In this document: piece by piece, positions 34,098 through 43,858 of the stretch
Numbering within the stretch: the first letter of the stretch is position 1
Layout: each line of letters begins with the position of its first letter
DNA from: Flavobacteriales bacterium
GTDB lineage: Bacteria; Bacteroidota; Bacteroidia; Flavobacteriales_G; Salibacteraceae
Assembly (NCBI GenBank): GCA_018660685.1
Contig: JABJJW010000012.1
Span: 186,001-250,000 of the forward strand
Reading direction: 5' to 3'
DNA: 64,000 bases
Translations under genes and position numbers: made by a program
Notes under the pieces: model-generated
Database searches by the model: none
What the model saw: the letters and a program-made list of their open reading frames with translations, nothing else
What the model was told of the DNA's origin: nothing

Positions 34098-34949
34098 TCA
34101 ATTACTCACTTCAATCACCAAGTAGGCCGTGGCAGACCAGAAACGCTTCCGGTCCACGATCCGCAATTCTTCAATTTCACCTTTGTCATTTTCAGTGAAT
34201 TCATATGACCCGCTTGGATGGTTGGTGATCAACTCTGCCTTTTTCGAATAAAGTGGAACAGTCACTAAGTCTCGTTGATCAGTAGACTTGAAAACGTCTG
34301 GATTGAGATTGCTCACATCCAACTTTTTAGAGGCTCCAATACCAAGCAATCCTCCTTCTTTTGAAACGACTCCCTTTTCAAGAAGCTCTTTTTTCTCCCC
34401 AACTGTATAATGAACAATATGCATTTCCTCATCCATATTGATCAAGTCCTCGGTCAGCTCAATCTGATCGATCCGCATGCTATCGACCACTTCCTTAATT
34501 TCAGCAATCTGCATATCACGATCGCCCAGCATTTTCATGAGGTCGTCAATTTGGCTTTCTCTTTCGGCAATCCGCTCCTGCATGCTTTTTACAAGATTCT
34601 CTAACTCCTTGTTTTTTAGATTACTAGAGCGCATTTTCTTATACAGATTATCGAGCTTCGACTGATTCGTCGCTAGATAGTTATCTAAATTTTCAACCTT
34701 GGCAATGATTGTTTCTTTAGAGAGAACCTTGCCTTCCGTTGTATCAAACTCAATGATGCCATTTCGCAAATTGATTTCTTCTATGCTGGAAGAAATTGCC
34801 TCCAGTTCGATTTTAAACATATCGAGCAGAGAATCTTGTTGGGCCTGAAGAATTGAATCTTGTTGTGCCTTTTCAGCCGCTTCTTGTTCGGGGTTCACAC
34901 AAGAAGCAAGCATTAAAACAGGGAGCAAAAGAATGAGATGGCGTTTCAT
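34098..34949 (-). CDS. Coiled-coil lipoprotein
   Basis: About 283 residues from ATG 34949; the open frame to 35015 gives a non-signal head. MKRHLILLLPVLMLASC is a lipoprotein signal. A long coiled coil follows (about 25-165: EAAEKAQQDSILQAQQDSLL, SMQERIAERESQIDDLMKML, GDRDMQIAEIKEVVDSM), then a compact domain (HIVHYTVGEKKELLEKGVVS, KEGGLLGIGASKKLDVSNLN, PSGSYEFTENDKGEIEELRI, RFWSATAYLVIEV). This layout matches a conserved Bacteroidota lipoprotein family, some of whose members are named Cbp1-type collagen-binding proteins. Function here unknown; acts at the periplasmic face. Confidence 0.75.
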   Translation of the reverse strand: MKRHLILLLPVLMLASCVNPEQEAAEKAQQDSILQAQQDSLLDMFKIELEAISSSIEEINLRNGIIEFDTTEGKVLSKETIIAKVENLDNYLATNQSKLDNLYKKMRSSNLKNKELENLVKSMQERIAERESQIDDLMKMLGDRDMQIAEIKEVVDSMRIDQIELTEDLINMDEEMHIVHYTVGEKKELLEKGVVSKEGGLLGIGASKKLDVSNLNPDVFKSTDQRDLVTVPLYSKKAELITNHPSGSYEFTENDKGEIEELRIVDRKRFWSATAYLVIEVSN

Positions 34950-35059
34950 AATCTGATTTCCATCAAAATTACGACACTCGGTTCTATTCCATTTCATCGC
35001 GGTGCAAGGAATCATTCGCTAATGTGAATTATCGAGGTCTAGGATGCCTTGCAGGCTAT

Positions 35060-35067
35060 TACTTTTG
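35060..35067 (+). promoter_or_regulatory. -7 element TACTTTTG of the phosphohexomutase
   Basis: A match to TAnnTTTG, 20 nt before the ATG at 35088. Confidence 0.55.
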
Positions 35068-35087
35068 GCCGTTCTTAATACAGATTG

Positions 35088-36785
35088 ATGACGGCAAAGG
35101 AAAAAGCAGAACGTTGGCTAGAACAAAGCATTGACGAAAACACCAGGCAGGGCATAATCAGCCTCCTCGCGGGATCGGAAGATGCACTCGAAGATGCGTT
35201 CTACAAGGATTTGGAGTTTGGGACCGGCGGAATGCGCGGAGTAATGGGAGTTGGATCAAACCGAGTCAATAAGTACACATTTGGTTCTTCTACTCAGGGA
35301 CTCGCCAATTACCTAAATACTCAATTTCCATCTCAGGAAATCAAAGTTGCCATAACGCACGACTGTCGCCATAACAGTCCCGAGCTTGCCCGAATGGCGG
35401 CTGAGATTCTCTCGGCAAATGAAATCAAGGTTTATCTCACCAGTGAGCTGAGACCCACACCCCTTCTGTCGTATGCTGTCCGACACTATGGTTGTCAAAG
35501 TGGTATCGTCATCACCGCCTCCCACAATCCACCAGAATACAACGGTTACAAAGTATATTGGGAAGATGGAGCCCAAATCGTCGCCCCTCACGACGCAGGC
35601 ATCATAAATGAAGTTAAAGCCATTGCAGATCTCGGTGATATTAAATTCACTCCAAAAGAAGATCTGATCATTACGAGTGAGAGTGAATTGGATGAGGCGT
35701 TTTATGCTGACTCCTTGAAGCAAAGAGTTTCTAAGTCCCAATCATCGAATTTGAAGGTGGTATTCACTTCTCTTCATGGAACATCTATCACGATGCTCCC
35801 AGAGCTTCTATCGCGGGCAGGATATTCAGACGTCCACGTTGTGGAAGAACAAGCTACTCCTGATGGTGATTTCCCAACGGTCGATAGTCCAAATCCGGAA
35901 GAACGCGAAGCACTCAATATGGCGCTAGAACTCGCCGACAAAGTCAAAGCAGACTTGGTTATTGGAACGGACCCAGACAGTGATCGAATTGGAGTTGCGG
36001 TTCGCGATGGAGATACAATGACGCTCTTGAATGGAAACCAATGCGGGGTATTATTGACCGATTATCTACTTGACAAAAGTGAATTGCAGGGAAACGAGTT
36101 TATCGGATATACCATTGTCAGCTCCGATCTTTTTGGAGATGTCGCGTCCCACTATGGTGCCGGCGCTGACGTGTGTTTAACAGGATTCAAACACATTGCT
36201 AAGCTGATAAGAGACAATGAAGGTACACGGCGCTTTGTAGGCGGTGGTGAGGAAAGCTACGGTTACATGGTTGGCGATTTTGTTCGAGACAAGGACGCGC
36301 TCACATCTGCCCTTCTTTTCTGTGATTTACTCTCAGACGCAAAGTCATCTGGAAAAAGTGGGATTAATTTGCTAGAGGAAATCTTCAAACGACATGGCGT
36401 TTATCAGGAGCGATTGATCAGCCTCACCAAAAAGGGAAGAGATGGAAGCGAACAGATTAGGTCCATGATGGAGGCATTCCGAAATGATCCTCCGAGTAAC
36501 TTGGGTGGCGAAAAAGTTGTTCGCATTGACGACATCAATTCAGGTGAATCTCGAAATATGTCTACAGGTGAATTGACGGCGATAAATCTACCCTCGTCTA
36601 ATGTTCTTCAATTTTATACTGAAAGTGGCTCCAAGATCTCTGCTCGCCCTTCAGGCACAGAACCCAAGATCAAATTTTACTTCAGTGCGAGATCGGATTG
36701 GCAAAATGATCTTAGTCTGAGTGAGCAACAAAAAATCCTCAACCAACACATTGATGCGTTCATTGAGGATTTGAGATTGTCTTAA
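35088..36785 (+). CDS. Phosphoglucomutase/phosphomannomutase family enzyme
   Basis: 565 residues from ATG 35088 (a TTG just before is in frame). Alpha-D-phosphohexomutase motifs in order: FGTGGMRGVMGVGSNRVN, the phosphoserine loop ITASHNPPEYNGYKVYWEDG, metal loop VIGTDPDSDRIGVAVRDG, sugar loop FVGGGEESYGYMVGDFVRDK and phosphate site ISARPSGTEPKIKFYFSAR. The length and EESYGY motif place it with the PGM/PMM2 (YhxB-like) group. It moves phosphate between C6 and C1 of glucose or mannose to feed nucleotide-sugar synthesis. Confidence 0.93.
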   Translation: MTAKEKAERWLEQSIDENTRQGIISLLAGSEDALEDAFYKDLEFGTGGMRGVMGVGSNRVNKYTFGSSTQGLANYLNTQFPSQEIKVAITHDCRHNSPELARMAAEILSANEIKVYLTSELRPTPLLSYAVRHYGCQSGIVITASHNPPEYNGYKVYWEDGAQIVAPHDAGIINEVKAIADLGDIKFTPKEDLIITSESELDEAFYADSLKQRVSKSQSSNLKVVFTSLHGTSITMLPELLSRAGYSDVHVVEEQATPDGDFPTVDSPNPEEREALNMALELADKVKADLVIGTDPDSDRIGVAVRDGDTMTLLNGNQCGVLLTDYLLDKSELQGNEFIGYTIVSSDLFGDVASHYGAGADVCLTGFKHIAKLIRDNEGTRRFVGGGEESYGYMVGDFVRDKDALTSALLFCDLLSDAKSSGKSGINLLEEIFKRHGVYQERLISLTKKGRDGSEQIRSMMEAFRNDPPSNLGGEKVVRIDDINSGESRNMSTGELTAINLPSSNVLQFYTESGSKISARPSGTEPKIKFYFSARSDWQNDLSLSEQQKILNQHIDAFIEDLRLS

Positions 36786-36795
36786 TTGTAAAGCT

Positions 36796-37122
36796 CTACT
36801 GTCCCTGTGCAGCGCTTCGTCGCACTAAATACTCATCCATCGCTGCTTGATGATGCGACATCCAGTTGAACCAAGTTTCTTTTCTACCTAGCCCGTTCTG
36901 TCCGCTCGTCGGTACATCAAATTCTTCGATGTAATTGCCGATCCAAGCGTTTTGTGCGGTTGGAGTTTGCTTCCATTCATCCCATTCAAGGACGACTTCA
37001 TACATATCATATGACAATCCAAGCTCAGTATCAGCTGGCGCCGATTGATTTGCTGAAGATTGTGCAAAGCTCATCGCAGAGATGGCAATGACAGATATTA
37101 TGGTGAGAATAGTTGATTTCAT
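36796..37122 (-). CDS. Small secreted protein at the end of the PKD operon
   Basis: 108 residues with signal peptide MKSTILTIISVIAISAMSFA (cut before QSSANQ). The mature 88 residues are acidic and aromatic (YDMYEVVLEWDEWKQTPTAQ, NAWIGNYIEEFDVPTSGQNG, LGRKETWFNWMSHHQAAMDE, YLVRRSAAQGQ). No T9SS sorting domain; not recognised. It lies 6 nt after the second PKD gene, so it is co-expressed with the two giant cargo proteins and may assist them, an inference from position only. Confidence 0.65.
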   Translation of the reverse strand: MKSTILTIISVIAISAMSFAQSSANQSAPADTELGLSYDMYEVVLEWDEWKQTPTAQNAWIGNYIEEFDVPTSGQNGLGRKETWFNWMSHHQAAMDEYLVRRSAAQGQ

Positions 37123-37128
37123 AGCTTC

Positions 37129-40100
37129 TTATTTATCGTCTGATTTAGATATGATGAAATTGCCGTAAACTTTTTGTCTTGTTCTTTCAAATTGCTTGTA
37201 CTCTACAGCATAAGAGTAGCTACCAATTGGTAATGTTATACCATCCATTTTTCCGTCCCAGGAAGGTATGCTCATTTCATCTCCTTCGCCATAGAACAAC
37301 TGCTTACCCCAACGATCAAAGACCCACATTCTTACGAATTCAAGATCCTCTCCTTCCACTTGGAAGAAATCGTTGTGTCCATCACCATTTGGTGTAAAAC
37401 TGGTCGGGATATACATCGTCTGATGACGTTTGATGTAAACCTCCTTGCTAATTTGGTGTAAACATCCAAAATCAGTGCTGGTTAAAAGTGAAATATTATA
37501 GGTACCAGGCTCAAGGTAAGTATGTGAACCAGGATTAAACTGGCTACTATAAGCACTGTCACCAAAGCTCCATTGCCAGTACTCACCGCCAACCGATGTG
37601 TTTGTGACAAACACTGTTGGTTCGAGAATGGTCAAATATTCACCATCAATTTCAAAATCAGCGAGTGGATTTGAATAGATGGCAACTTTCTCATCGTGTG
37701 TGTACGAATCCATACACCCGAAAGGAGAAGTCACTTGGAGAGAAACACTGAATAAACTTCTGTTTAATCCGTCTTCAATTGAATAACAATGTGAAGGATT
37801 CACCTCGTCGCCAGTCTCACCATCGCCGTAGCTCCAAGCATAAGTGAGATCGCTACCGGAACCAATTCTACTCTTATCGAAGAATGTTACACAGTGTGGC
37901 GAACAACCTTCAATAGTATCTGGCAAGAACTCAGCAATTGGATTATGATAGATGAGCGCTTCTTTCGTTGAACTGTCAATACAGCCAAACGTCGTTTCTA
38001 CAACCAACATGGATTCAAAGAACCCACCGTCCCTATAAACGTGTCCCGGATGTTGCTCGTAAGATGTTTTTCCATCTCCAAAATTCCAAGACCATTGAGT
38101 TACTCCAATTGTGTCATAGGTATAGTCAAAGTAGGTCTCATCTCTAAAATGAACTTCATTGTCGGCACAAACTTCATCGTCCATAATCAGAATGTTTGCT
38201 TCTGGTCGTGGTCTGAGTAAAATGTCTGTCAACTCAGTGGTGTGGCATCCATAATTTGAATATGGTGTTTGAGCCAATGTGAAGTAGCCTGGATCTTGAT
38301 AGAAATGCCCCACTGTCTTGTTGGTCGTGGCCGAACTATCTCCAAAGTCCCAGTGGTAACTCACCAACGACGAATTGAACATTGTATCAATGTAGGAGTT
38401 GTCCGTGAACGTAACTGTTTGTCTTTCACACTGTCCTTCTTGTAAAAATGCAGGTTCAGGAACAGGATAAGCCTTGTGTGGCAACACAACCGTGCTTGTA
38501 CACTGCTTATCAGTAGCAACTGTCAAGCGAACATTAAAGGTTCCGTGTCCGGGGTATACGTGCGCTGTGTTTTGATTATAATCAACAGGAGCTCCGTCGC
38601 CAAAATCCCATTCCCAATAATTGATGGTTCCTTGAGATGACGTCGAGATATCTGTGTAGAACACAGAATCATTAGCACACTCATGTGGCATTGTGAAAAC
38701 CACGGCCGGCACCGAGAAAACTTCTATTGTATCTGCGTAGGAAACTTCACAACCAAAGAGCGATGTTACGGTCAAAGTCACAACATACTTCCCGTCTTGG
38801 GCGTATACGTGTGCCGCATTCTGAGCTCCACTCGGGGCAGAACCGTCTCCAAATTGCCACTCCCAAACATCGAGGTTTCCAGTAGTAATCGTTGTTTGAT
38901 CAGTGAAGTTAATTACCTCTCCTTCACAATCAGGATCATACGTAAAGCCTACAATAGGATTTGGGAAGACTTCGACTGCCTGAACGAGTGTGTCAGTACA
39001 TCCGCCATTTGCGATAACGACCAGCGTGCATTGATGTACTCCTAATGTGGTATATGAGTGATTGAAAGCATTTGTGGTGTAGTCGAAGCTGCCATCACCA
39101 TCTACATCCCAGTTCCAAGATATTATTGTCCCTCCCAGAGCGTAAGAATTGTCGGTGAATGCAATAGCTGTATTATGGCAGCCGTCATCAACTGAATATC
39201 CTGCGACGGGTATTGGCAGCACATTGACGTTAACCTCATCAAAGGTTGAATCACATTCTGCATTTCCAAGTGTCCATCGGAGTGTGTTAACTCCAGGTGC
39301 AAGACCTGAAACGGTAGTTGTACTTAAGTTGGCGTTAGCAAATGTTCCAGCTCCGCCCATGACTGTCCAAACTCCAGTTCCATTGTTTCCTTGTAGCTGA
39401 TAAGTAGTAGCACATATTGATGTATCAGGCCCAGCGTCAGATCCAGGAGGATTAATGACAATTGGGAAACAAGTATCAACTGTGGTGCATGTATCAGACA
39501 TTTCAATACAGATCGTATCGTTCACTACGTTTCCGTTGAACACGATCTGAACTTCAGTACTGTCGTTATTTACCCCAACGATTGTTCCTGAACTACCTGC
39601 AATCCAATTCCAACCAGTGGCAAGAGAATAAGGCTGAACTGAATATGTAAATGTGTCGCCTGGGCATACCTGATTAGGTGCGGCGGTAAGTTGTGGTGTA
39701 GGAGGTGGTGGACAGCAGTGATAGAATATTCGTCCATTCCAGATCCTTGGATTAAAATTCGTTGTACCGAATGGATAATCCTTACCGTAAGCATAGGAAA
39801 CTTGAATGTCCGTGTTTTGATTGTACAATTGACCAGCGGTAGAACCACCTGGACCATTCGTATAGCGCATCCAAGGTGCCGCATTCGTCAACTGAGCTCT
39901 TGTTACATAGAATGCAACAGTATTACCTGCAGGAATAAATTGATTTATCCAAATTGCAACATGAGTGAATTGGTTGAATCCAGCAGATGTAACGCTAGTT
40001 ACGCTATCAATCATCGTCCAACCTGCCGCTGAGTTTGCGTTTCCAACAAATGTCCCTGGGCGTGTCCAAATCTCAATTTCTGAAATCGTACCTGTACCGA

Positions 40101-40281
40101 AATTACACCACACAGAGTCGATATATACATTCTGAAGTGCGGTAATGTTGAACATGTTACCATCCTGGCCATTGTTATAGTTCATGATGGTATTATGCGG
40201 TCCACACTGCGCTTGTGCTTCTGACAACCCAAAGGTCATCAACATAGCTAAGCCGGTCAATATTTTAAATGCGTTTCTCAT
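37129..40281 (-). CDS. Giant PKD-repeat protein, T9SS type B (gliding motility-associated C-terminal domain)
   Basis: 1050 residues. A signal peptide (about 1-26) is followed by an N-terminal beta-sandwich domain (about 30-190, NYNNGQDGNMFNITALQNV through GTTNFNPRIWNGRIFYHCC), then about seven PKD domains, each marked by a W-x-(F/Y)-GDG turn (WNWDVDGDG, WEWQFGDG, WEWDFGDG, YHWDFGDS, WSWNFGDG, YAWSYGDG, WQWSFGDS). The C terminus (YIPTSFTPNGDGHNDFFQVE, FDRWGKQLFYGEGD) is the CHU_C type B sorting domain. A secreted surface adhesin or matrix protein is expected. It starts 2 nt after its paralogue stop. Confidence 0.88.
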   Translation of the reverse strand: MRNAFKILTGLAMLMTFGLSEAQAQCGPHNTIMNYNNGQDGNMFNITALQNVYIDSVWCNFGTGTISEIEIWTRPGTFVGNANSAAGWTMIDSVTSVTSAGFNQFTHVAIWINQFIPAGNTVAFYVTRAQLTNAAPWMRYTNGPGGSTAGQLYNQNTDIQVSYAYGKDYPFGTTNFNPRIWNGRIFYHCCPPPPTPQLTAAPNQVCPGDTFTYSVQPYSLATGWNWIAGSSGTIVGVNNDSTEVQIVFNGNVVNDTICIEMSDTCTTVDTCFPIVINPPGSDAGPDTSICATTYQLQGNNGTGVWTVMGGAGTFANANLSTTTVSGLAPGVNTLRWTLGNAECDSTFDEVNVNVLPIPVAGYSVDDGCHNTAIAFTDNSYALGGTIISWNWDVDGDGSFDYTTNAFNHSYTTLGVHQCTLVVIANGGCTDTLVQAVEVFPNPIVGFTYDPDCEGEVINFTDQTTITTGNLDVWEWQFGDGSAPSGAQNAAHVYAQDGKYVVTLTVTSLFGCEVSYADTIEVFSVPAVVFTMPHECANDSVFYTDISTSSQGTINYWEWDFGDGAPVDYNQNTAHVYPGHGTFNVRLTVATDKQCTSTVVLPHKAYPVPEPAFLQEGQCERQTVTFTDNSYIDTMFNSSLVSYHWDFGDSSATTNKTVGHFYQDPGYFTLAQTPYSNYGCHTTELTDILLRPRPEANILIMDDEVCADNEVHFRDETYFDYTYDTIGVTQWSWNFGDGKTSYEQHPGHVYRDGGFFESMLVVETTFGCIDSSTKEALIYHNPIAEFLPDTIEGCSPHCVTFFDKSRIGSGSDLTYAWSYGDGETGDEVNPSHCYSIEDGLNRSLFSVSLQVTSPFGCMDSYTHDEKVAIYSNPLADFEIDGEYLTILEPTVFVTNTSVGGEYWQWSFGDSAYSSQFNPGSHTYLEPGTYNISLLTSTDFGCLHQISKEVYIKRHQTMYIPTSFTPNGDGHNDFFQVEGEDLEFVRMWVFDRWGKQLFYGEGDEMSIPSWDGKMDGITLPIGSYSYAVEYKQFERTRQKVYGNFIISKSDDK

Positions 40282-40282
40282 T

Positions 40283-43200
40283 TTAATCTACTCCAATTAC
40301 TGATACGCTGCCTTGATGATCAAATTCTTCCCCTGTCTTATCAACATAGCTGATACGATAGGTGTACAGACCTTGTTGAACAAGTCCACTTTGATTGTTT
40401 CTTCCGTCCCAGAAGGCGGCAAGTCCTTCTTCTGAGTGAATTACATGTCCCCATCGGTCAAAGACCTCCAGTTTAAAATCTGTCACATTCTCAATTCCTC
40501 TTGCAAAAAAGACATCGTTTATTCCATCCCCATTCGGCGTAAAAGCACTTGGAACGAATAAGATGTTTGCGTGTTCTACAATTGCCGTCTTACGAATTGT
40601 ATCCGTACATGAGAATACATTCTTGGCAATTAGAACCACATCGAATACTCCTTCGGTTTGATACTCGTAGAATGGATTGTGTTCTGTAGAAGACTGACCA
40701 TCACCAAATCTCCACTTGAATCGGCTAGCTTGACTCGATGTGTTTTGGAATTGAATGAAAGGACGAACCGTACTCACAGCATCAATTGATGGATCTGATT
40801 CAAAATCAGCTATCGGCTGTGGCAAGAGTGTTATTGCGCTATCTAATGTCAGGTAGGAAACACAACCTTGATCAGTCGTGATCTGTAGTGTGACGTCATA
40901 ATTTCTTGTACGTCCCGAGTAATTGAGGTAAACATACTCAGCCGTATCAATTCTGTTAAACCCATCGCCATAGTGCCAAGTCTGTGTCATCTGACGATTG
41001 GTGTGGCTTACCGTGGCATCTTCAAACTCAACATACAGCGGACTACATCCACTATCAGGGCTCATTGTGAAAGAAGGAATTGGGCGTTCGTAAACAGCAA
41101 CGGGATACGTAATCGTATCTGTACATCCTTTGAACGTCTCTACTGCGAAGGTCACGTCGTATGTTCCAAAATCCACATAGGTATGAGTAGGATTCCGATC
41201 CAAGCTTGTAGCGCTATCACCAAAGAACCACTTATAGGACTTTAAAGCTGCCGAGAACTTGCTGCTGTCGAGAAACTGTATCGCTACATCTTCACACTGG
41301 CTTTCAAATTCAAATTCGGCGAAAGGGATGTCATAAACTGGCACTTCTTTCGTCAAGGTATTCTTACATCCTGCATTGGACTCGATATCAAGTTGAACCT
41401 CATACCAACCAATTTCGTCGAAGTGATGCGTCGCCATTGTTCCTTGATAGAAGAACGAATCGGCCACAGTCCAATTGATACTATCAATAGTTCCATAGTC
41501 AATGAAAGAGACATCTTCCAGTTCTAATAAATCACCCAAGCAAACACGATTGGTATAATTGAATTCTGGGGTTGGTGTCGGATACACCTCAATTTCTTTG
41601 ATGGAATCATCATAACATCCCTCCGTTGACCAAACTTGAAGTCTAACCGGAATAACGCCATTCGTTGTGTAGTTGAAATCCGGATGCTTCGTTGAGGATG
41701 TATCTCCTGCAGCGTTGAATGTCCATAACCAAGAAGCAATCTGAGCACCACCACCCACTTGTGCTGCGCTATGAAACTTTGTATCCTGGAATTGGCAAGA
41801 AGTGGCAGAAGTGAAATTCGAAACCGGAATATGGAATACTTTCACCTGAGCGACATCTGTCTGGATACAACCAGCATGTGAAATCAGCGTATTGGTGATC
41901 GTATATGTTCCTGGGTTAGAATAAGTATGATTTGGAAGATTGAGTGCGCTCACCAATACATTGAGATTAATCGCAGAATCAATGGCTGAACCATCTCCAA
42001 AATCCCAGATATCGTAGTCGATACTTCCCAGTGTTATCGAACTATTGTTTGTGAAATTGGTTGGCGTACCAAAACAGTCGTCATCAGCAGCCATGTCTAC
42101 CACAGGAAGCGGATTAACATCAACACCCTTGTAAAGTGTATCAGCACAACCGTTCGCATTCACAATTAGTCTCACTGTATACTGACCTGGATTCGCATAA
42201 CTGTGAATCGGGTTCTGAATAATGTAATTATCAACTCCGTCGCCATCTGTATCCCACAACCATGATGTGACACTTCCATTGCTTTGATCTTGGAATGTCA
42301 CTGGTGTTCCTTCACAAACATTCGCAGTAGTGAAATCTGCAGTTGGAGCCAGCGTGATTGCAATAATCATCTGATCAAGAGATGTGGGACATGTTCCGGA
42401 GCCCGTCTCCCATTGAAGTACATGTTGACCGGGAACGTTCGAAGTATAAGTTGCGTTGTGCTGAGTCGGATCGGAGAATGTGCCAGGATTATTAAACGGA
42501 GCTGTGACCACAGTCCATAATCCATTTCCAATACTCGGATTGTTTGCATTTAGAAATGCTTGCTGCCCTTGACATATTGAAATATCAGATCCGGCATTAG
42601 CCAATGTTGGGAGACCTGAAACGAAAATTTCTTTACAAGTTGAGTCGCTCGTCGCACAATCATCTGTTACCTGCACACACACATCACCTGATGCGATTCC
42701 AAACTTTACATAAATGGAGCTGCTATCATTGGTTGCGCCAATAATGGTTGCGCCAGCAGGAATTGACCACGAATAAGCGATCACGTTGCTATTTGGTGGA
42801 ACTGAATACCACGAGGAGTCGTTTTGACAAATTGTATCAAGCCCAGTGATGTTTACCGGAGCGGCCGGTTGATCGATCGTATACGTGATGCACGTATCAG
42901 GTCCCGTTGTACAGGTATCAACAATTGCAACACAAATTGGACCTCCAACAGAGCCTGGACCAACTACCATTGTCATCATAGAATCAGAAGCTCCCGAAAT
43001 AATCGAATCTGTACCAGGAATTGTCCATTCATATTCCACGGCAAGAGAATCCCATGGAACCCAATATGTCATGGTGTCACCGATACAGGCGACTGTATCT
43101 CCTGTGATCGGACCTTGCGGAGTAACGGGTTGAGGACAGCAACTGTAGAAAATTCTACCGTTCCAAATTCTTGGATTAAAGTTCGTTGTGCCAAAAGGGT

Positions 43201-43726
43201 AATCCTTTCCGTATGCATATGAAACTTGAATGTCAGCATTTTGGTTGTAGAGTTGACCAGCTGTTGAACCACCAGGGCCATTCGTATATCGCATCCAAGG
43301 AGCAGAGTTTGCAAGCTGAGCTCTTGTGACGTACAGAGCATACGTGGAACCCGCAGGGATCTGAAGGTTTATATGGATATTGACATGGGTGAAATTGTTG
43401 AATCCGGCTGAGGGAACTGAGGTAACACTATCCACCTTTGTCCAACCGGCAGAAGAGTTTGCGTTTCCGACAAATGTTCCTGCTCGGTACCAAATCTCTA
43501 TTTCTGAAATTGTTCCTGTACCGAAGTTGCACCATACAGAATCAATCGTAACGTCATTGATTGCGGTGACATTGTACATATTACCGTCCTGACCATTGTT
43601 ATAGTTCATGAGGGTGGTATGCGGACTGGCACACTGTGAATATGCATCGTTAGTGACGAGGGTCAATAACCCCATTGCCACTAGCATAAATGCATTTTTC
43701 AAAAGCCTATTGATCTCTGTTTTCAT
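40283..43726 (-). CDS. Giant PKD-repeat protein, T9SS type B, paralogue of the next gene
   Basis: 1147 residues from ATG 43726; the frame opens 7 residues earlier (43747) but MKTEINRLLKNAFMLVAMGL is the signal peptide. The N-terminal beta-sandwich (about 40-195) is nearly identical to that of the downstream gene, with Ig-like and PKD-like repeats (about 200-1030; WLWDTDGDG, YDIWDFGDG, WLWTFNAAGD, YKWFFGDS, QTWHYGDG, FKWRFGDG and one degenerate INWTVADS). The CHU_C sorting domain ends it (FVPSAFTPNGDGINDVFFAR, FDRWGHVIHSEEGLAAFWDG). Secreted and likely surface-attached. First gene of the operon with the second PKD gene and the small secreted protein. Confidence 0.88.
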   Translation of the reverse strand: MKTEINRLLKNAFMLVAMGLLTLVTNDAYSQCASPHTTLMNYNNGQDGNMYNVTAINDVTIDSVWCNFGTGTISEIEIWYRAGTFVGNANSSAGWTKVDSVTSVPSAGFNNFTHVNIHINLQIPAGSTYALYVTRAQLANSAPWMRYTNGPGGSTAGQLYNQNADIQVSYAYGKDYPFGTTNFNPRIWNGRIFYSCCPQPVTPQGPITGDTVACIGDTMTYWVPWDSLAVEYEWTIPGTDSIISGASDSMMTMVVGPGSVGGPICVAIVDTCTTGPDTCITYTIDQPAAPVNITGLDTICQNDSSWYSVPPNSNVIAYSWSIPAGATIIGATNDSSSIYVKFGIASGDVCVQVTDDCATSDSTCKEIFVSGLPTLANAGSDISICQGQQAFLNANNPSIGNGLWTVVTAPFNNPGTFSDPTQHNATYTSNVPGQHVLQWETGSGTCPTSLDQMIIAITLAPTADFTTANVCEGTPVTFQDQSNGSVTSWLWDTDGDGVDNYIIQNPIHSYANPGQYTVRLIVNANGCADTLYKGVDVNPLPVVDMAADDDCFGTPTNFTNNSSITLGSIDYDIWDFGDGSAIDSAINLNVLVSALNLPNHTYSNPGTYTITNTLISHAGCIQTDVAQVKVFHIPVSNFTSATSCQFQDTKFHSAAQVGGGAQIASWLWTFNAAGDTSSTKHPDFNYTTNGVIPVRLQVWSTEGCYDDSIKEIEVYPTPTPEFNYTNRVCLGDLLELEDVSFIDYGTIDSINWTVADSFFYQGTMATHHFDEIGWYEVQLDIESNAGCKNTLTKEVPVYDIPFAEFEFESQCEDVAIQFLDSSKFSAALKSYKWFFGDSATSLDRNPTHTYVDFGTYDVTFAVETFKGCTDTITYPVAVYERPIPSFTMSPDSGCSPLYVEFEDATVSHTNRQMTQTWHYGDGFNRIDTAEYVYLNYSGRTRNYDVTLQITTDQGCVSYLTLDSAITLLPQPIADFESDPSIDAVSTVRPFIQFQNTSSQASRFKWRFGDGQSSTEHNPFYEYQTEGVFDVVLIAKNVFSCTDTIRKTAIVEHANILFVPSAFTPNGDGINDVFFARGIENVTDFKLEVFDRWGHVIHSEEGLAAFWDGRNNQSGLVQQGLYTYRISYVDKTGEEFDHQGSVSVIGVD

Positions 43727-43858
43727 AGGTAATCTATCTGGTCGCAAATAGGTTAGATTCTAATTGCGGCAAAATGAAGGGACTAAAATAGCCATTTTAT
43801 TTGTTCCTTCTAACAGGAAGTCGTAAGGGTTTGCAGTAGGTTGCCGCTAGTTTTGTAA

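Noticed and set aside
37129-43726. Repeats in the PKD genes as a possible CRISPR or tandem DNA repeat
   Set aside because: The periodicity is at protein-domain level (about 90 residues) with diverged DNA; no short identical repeats with spacers.
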